Below, piece by piece: positions 34,252 through 37,209 of a stretch of 37,209 nt of DNA (its first letter is position 1; every line of letters begins with the position of its first letter). The stretch is taken from positions 1 to 37,209 of the forward strand of contig NZ_JABURL010000026.1 in NCBI RefSeq assembly GCF_014762705.1. The letters run 5' to 3'. The notes below the pieces were generated by a model. It saw only the letters and a list, made by a program, of their open reading frames with translations. It did no database searches and had not been told where the DNA came from. Source of the DNA: Cyclobacterium sp. GTDB taxonomy: Bacteria > Bacteroidota > Bacteroidia > Cytophagales > Cyclobacteriaceae. Position numbers and translations under genes: made by a program.

Positions 34252-35409
34252 ATGAATTATCGATACCTTCTTTTCCTGGCTTTCCTTTTTTCAGGTGTCT
34301 TCTCATGTAGCTCTTCCCGGGAAGAACTCAATGAGCAACCAGAAATGGAATTTGTCCTGGTAGATTCACTTGTATTTGATGAATTGCAGACACTAAGGAT
34401 TTTGGATTACCATCCCGTCAAAGAAATTTTTTTGATGGTAACCCAGGGGCTGGAAGGCAGGTATTTTATTGTAAATAAAAATGGCGAAGTTCTGGCAGAG
34501 GAAATATTGAGCGAAGGTCCCAATGCCTTTGGGATGGTGCTTCACCGTGCGGGGTTTGTGGGTGATGAACTTATGTTTGTCAGTGATCAGGAAATTTTCA
34601 TTTACGATTTGGCCTTGCAAAGGCAAAGGAATTTTTCTTTTGAGCAAGAAACTATGGTGAGGATGATTCATGCTCCACTGGACAATTTCAATTCCTTCAA
34701 CATTGACAATGTTCCTCATGGTATAGCTAATCTCAGCGACCGGCTTTTGGATAAATATCCACTAGAATATTTTGACACCCTAAATTATTTTCATTTGGTA
34801 AATTCTGTCACTGGCGAAGTGGTAAAAGGAGGCAAAATAGACGAAAGCAGTATATTCAAACAAAATTATTTTTATCCCCGAAAAGATAAACCCATATTTT
34901 TTTCTGATATGCATTCCGGGGTATTGTCCTTAATTCTACCTGCCGATTCCATTGTATTCCAATTTGATAAAAACCTGGGGTTGGCCAATAAAATTAAACT
35001 GGAAAGACAGGAACCAGACCAACTTGCCCGAATACCTATGGAAGAAGCGGGTAGACAAGAGTTTGGAGCTGTTGGAAAAGACATTTCACTTGGAGGAAGT
35101 TTCACCCATATCGCCGGACATGGAGATGGGTTTATAGTGGAATATAAAACCGGGATTGATCCTGAAAAAAACCGTTCAGGCCTTAGCAGGGAGGATCTAG
35201 AAGCCAATATGGCTAGCAGAAAAACGTTTTATTTTCCGATAAAAGACGGTCAACAAATTGGGAAAGCTGTACCCTGGGAAAAGCCAGGAATCCTAAAATT
35301 GGGCTTGGGCAATGGCCGTTACCTTCATTATGCGGACCAGGCTGATATCCATAAGGAGGAGAAGGACTACCAGTGTTATTATATTTATGAGTTAAGAGAA
35401 AAGCCTTAA
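34252..35409 (+). CDS. Beta-propeller-like lipoprotein (DUF4221 / BF3164-like)
   Basis: The 385-residue protein has a lipoprotein signal ending GVFSC, with Cys19 the probable lipidation site, so it is likely anchored in a membrane facing the periplasm or outside. The rest shows repeated short beta-strand blocks (VLVDSLVFDELQTLRILDYH, GRYFIVNKNGEVLAE, ELMFVSDQEIFIYDL, GSFTHIAGHGDGFIVEY), typical of the six-bladed propeller lipoproteins common in Bacteroidota, such as DUF4221 or BF3164-like families. I cannot decide between them by eye. It is divergent from the SGNH-PVC unit across the repeat cluster. Function unknown. Confidence 0.7.
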   Translation: MNYRYLLFLAFLFSGVFSCSSSREELNEQPEMEFVLVDSLVFDELQTLRILDYHPVKEIFLMVTQGLEGRYFIVNKNGEVLAEEILSEGPNAFGMVLHRAGFVGDELMFVSDQEIFIYDLALQRQRNFSFEQETMVRMIHAPLDNFNSFNIDNVPHGIANLSDRLLDKYPLEYFDTLNYFHLVNSVTGEVVKGGKIDESSIFKQNYFYPRKDKPIFFSDMHSGVLSLILPADSIVFQFDKNLGLANKIKLERQEPDQLARIPMEEAGRQEFGAVGKDISLGGSFTHIAGHGDGFIVEYKTGIDPEKNRSGLSREDLEANMASRKTFYFPIKDGQQIGKAVPWEKPGILKLGLGNGRYLHYADQADIHKEEKDYQCYYIYELREKP

Positions 35410-35861
35410 TAGCCAATCTCAGTCTTTATGGTAAAAATTGTATCGAGGTCCAAATGATAACATTTTGATGGTGCTTTACTATAAAAACCTCAATTATTTA
35501 TTACCTCTAAAAAGGAACCATTACGCTAAACGAATTTGATACCAGACTTAAAAAATTGGTCTGGACCGGCAGTTCGGAAGGGAATATTTATGTCCCGGAA
35601 TTTATTCACTACCCTTTTCACCCTGCCTTAGGAAAGATTTTGGATAAATTTCCGGTAAAACCAATTCATAAGCAGAATAAAAGAAATACCTTGGAAAACA
35701 ATTCCAATCCATTTAGAAATAATGGATGGAACAGAGATTTTATAGGAATTAAAATATTCAATTCCTATTAAACCATCTATTTTTTGAGCTTCATTTCAAA
35801 AATCACTTTGCATTTTTGATTTTTCTTAGCTCAAATCACCATTAAATCAAACGGCCGGCAT
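35410..35861. other. Intergenic region with a possible small gene remnant
   Basis: A frame of 71 codons runs from a TTG at 35556 to 35771 and stays open back to a stop near 35512. It has plausible residue composition (GNIYVPEFIHYPFHPALGK), unlike the repeat-derived frames elsewhere. It has no ATG, no clear promoter and no family I recognise. It may be a decayed gene or a chance frame; I do not call it a gene. Confidence 0.25.
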
Positions 35862-36503
35862 ATGTGTTTTTCAGCGGAAGCAAGTTTTGGAGCCAGTATT
35901 GTTTTGGGGACGATTGGTATAGCCACCATAAGGAAAACCCAAAATCCCCGATGCTTGCCCTTCTCAGTTATTCCATTATTGTTTGCCCTCCAACAGGTTT
36001 CTGAGGGAATGCTTTGGCTTGGATTGGGAGAACCCGAACATTCGAATTGGAGATTTTTCCCAACCTTGATTTTTTTGGGATTTTCTCAACTGCTATGGCC
36101 AATTTGGGTACCCCTTTCCATATTATCTCTTGAAAATAATAGAAGCCGAAGGAAGGCACTCTATGTACTTTTGTTAATAGGAATATCTGTTTCATGCTAT
36201 TTTTTATATTGTATGATTGCTTTTGATTTTTCTGCAGAAATTCGCTCGGGACATATTAAATACAATCTGGATTTCCCAGTATTTTTGGAAAAATGGAGCG
36301 GAGCATTTTATTTTCTATCTATTGTCTTAAGTCCATTTATTGCAGCTAGAAAAGAGATAAGGTTCCTGGGATTGGCAGTACTTATATCCTTTTTAATCAC
36401 CATGCTATTTTTTTCAGAATATTTAATTTCCATTTGGTGTTTTTTTGCAGCGTTACTGAGTATATTGGTTTTGGCAATTATTCTCAAAATCAGCAAGGAA
36501 TGA
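35862..36503 (+). CDS. DUF6629-family integral membrane protein
   Basis: The 213-residue protein is almost wholly hydrophobic, with about six or seven transmembrane helices. It starts with the MCFSAEASFGASIVLGTIGI signature, followed by PFSVIPLLFALQQVSEGMLW, which matches my memory of the DUF6629 family (MCFSA.ASF...). The family has no known function. Ser4-Ala5 and Glu6 in the first helix and Gln41-Gln42-Glu45 in the second are polar residues likely to face the protein interior. It has no obvious partner gene: upstream is a long gap and downstream a thioesterase on the same strand. Confidence 0.8.
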   Translation: MCFSAEASFGASIVLGTIGIATIRKTQNPRCLPFSVIPLLFALQQVSEGMLWLGLGEPEHSNWRFFPTLIFLGFSQLLWPIWVPLSILSLENNRSRRKALYVLLLIGISVSCYFLYCMIAFDFSAEIRSGHIKYNLDFPVFLEKWSGAFYFLSIVLSPFIAARKEIRFLGLAVLISFLITMLFFSEYLISIWCFFAALLSILVLAIILKISKE

Positions 36504-36547
36504 GTTGTCCTCTATTTAAAATATGAGGTAATTTATGAATAGGGACT

Positions 36548-36555
36548 TATATTTG
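36548..36555 (+). promoter_or_regulatory. Probable -7 promoter box of the thioesterase gene
   Basis: TATATTTG matches the Bacteroidota TAnnTTTG box exactly. No TTG lies at the proper distance upstream, so only half of the promoter is supported. Transcription would start near 36562, only a few bases before an ATG at 36567, which favours translation from the ATG at 36603. Confidence 0.35.
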
Positions 36556-36602
36556 GATATTGCTTTATGCCCCAATCAATTTGTTTCCAAAATCACAACT
36601 TT

Positions 36603-37133
36603 ATGAGGCCTGATCCTGATGCTAAACCAGCTAGTTTTTCCAGAGTAACCATTACCGAATTGATGATCCCTTCCTATGCAAATTTTGGTGGAAAAATTCA
36701 TGGAGGAATATTACTTTCCCTGATGGACAAGGTGGCCTACGCTGCGGCCAGCAAGCACAGTGGTGCCTATTGTGTCACTGTCTCCGTAGATACAGTTGAC
36801 TTCCTTCAGCCAGTAGAAGTGGGGGAGTTGGTGTCGTTAAAGGCTTCTGTCAATTATGTGGGAAACAGTTCCATGATCATTGGCATTAAAGTGATTTCGG
36901 AAAATGTGATGCAGGGAACAGTCAAGCACACCAATACCTGCTATTTCACCATGGTAGCCAAAGGGAAGGATGAAAAGCCCACCCAGGTGCCTAAATTAAT
37001 ATTGGAAAGCAAAACGGATGTAAGGCGATTTGTGGAAGCCATAAGAAGGAAAAAATACAAGCAGGAATACAGTTCCTTTTTAGAAAAGTTAAAAATCAGT
37101 TCTGGTAATGAAGATGATTCCAATATTCTGTAG
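36603..37133 (+). CDS. Hot-dog-fold acyl-CoA thioesterase (YciA/BACH-like)
   Basis: This enzyme hydrolyses acyl-CoA thioesters in the cytoplasm. From the ATG at 36603 the protein has 176 residues; an in-frame ATG 12 codons upstream (36567) is possible but would have almost no leader. The hot-dog signature is MIPSYANFGGKIHGGILLSLMD, with Asn27, Gly34-Gly35 and catalytic Asp42. It is followed by CVTVSVDTVDFLQPVEVGELV (57-77) and CYFTMVA. The C-terminal tail (about 125-176) is charged and may mediate oligomer contacts. It stands alone on the plus strand; nothing further is seen to the window end. Confidence 0.92.
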   Translation: MRPDPDAKPASFSRVTITELMIPSYANFGGKIHGGILLSLMDKVAYAAASKHSGAYCVTVSVDTVDFLQPVEVGELVSLKASVNYVGNSSMIIGIKVISENVMQGTVKHTNTCYFTMVAKGKDEKPTQVPKLILESKTDVRRFVEAIRRKKYKQEYSSFLEKLKISSGNEDDSNIL

Positions 37134-37209
37134 AGGCAAAGATGTATTTTGCATACAAACCTGAAATGATCCCCAAATTAAAGAAAATACATTCACCAAA
37201 TGGACCCTT

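Overview
The window looks like a chromosomal stretch from a Bacteroidota member, most likely order Cytophagales (Cyclobacteriaceae-like). This is inferred from family content and promoter style; no rRNA or tRNA marker is present. Supporting signs are two SusD-less TonB-type beta-barrel receptors with an N-terminal carboxypeptidase-D-like domain, LytS/LytTR signalling, a multidomain PVC-type cytochrome with a DUF1080 protein nearby, lipoproteins with loose lipoboxes, and promoters matching the Bacteroidota form (TTG, about 19-20 nt, TAnnTTTG).

Layout. 1-742 is non-coding and built of dispersed repeats. 743-4444 holds housekeeping genes: arfB, a convergent ilvE plus YfiT/DinB-like pair, and a divergent MocR-type regulator. 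4480-19302 is a membrane and regulation block. It contains a TonB-type receptor with an AraC regulator upstream, a TetR-controlled tripartite RND efflux operon (adaptor, pump, outer-membrane channel) ending in a good terminator, then a second paralogous receptor divergent from a LytS-type kinase and a LytTR response regulator. 19468-27451 carries a CPA2-type antiporter with a universal-stress-like tail, a 1.3 kb repeat-rich gap, a membrane-anchored EEP phosphoesterase, a DUF1080 lipoprotein and a SulP transporter fused to a degenerate beta-carbonic anhydrase. 27632-33706 holds a secreted alpha/beta hydrolase convergent with a two-gene unit: an SGNH-like protein lacking the usual catalytic residues and a large PVC-type haem protein. 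34252-37133 holds a propeller-like lipoprotein, a DUF6629 membrane protein and a hot-dog thioesterase.

How the parts work together. Each beta-barrel receptor sits beside its own regulator, and the intergenic DNA carries short repeated motifs spaced 20 bp apart that are candidate binding sites. The TetR promoter overlaps a pseudo-palindrome, which fits autorepression released by a pump substrate. The SGNH/PVC pair and the DUF1080 gene suggest extracellular polysaccharide or sugar catabolism, but no substrate can be named.

The most unusual non-gene content is a modular family of intergenic repeats (unit about 91-93 bp, ends GTCAytGCGA and GTCATCGGTA) at 101-410, 21666-22280, 22518-22629 and 33904-34006, mixed with G/C-run hairpins and other palindromes. 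A second oddity is a diverged tandem duplication of the leader between the LytS and LytTR genes. I saw no CRISPR array, intact insertion sequence, prophage or recognisable defence system.
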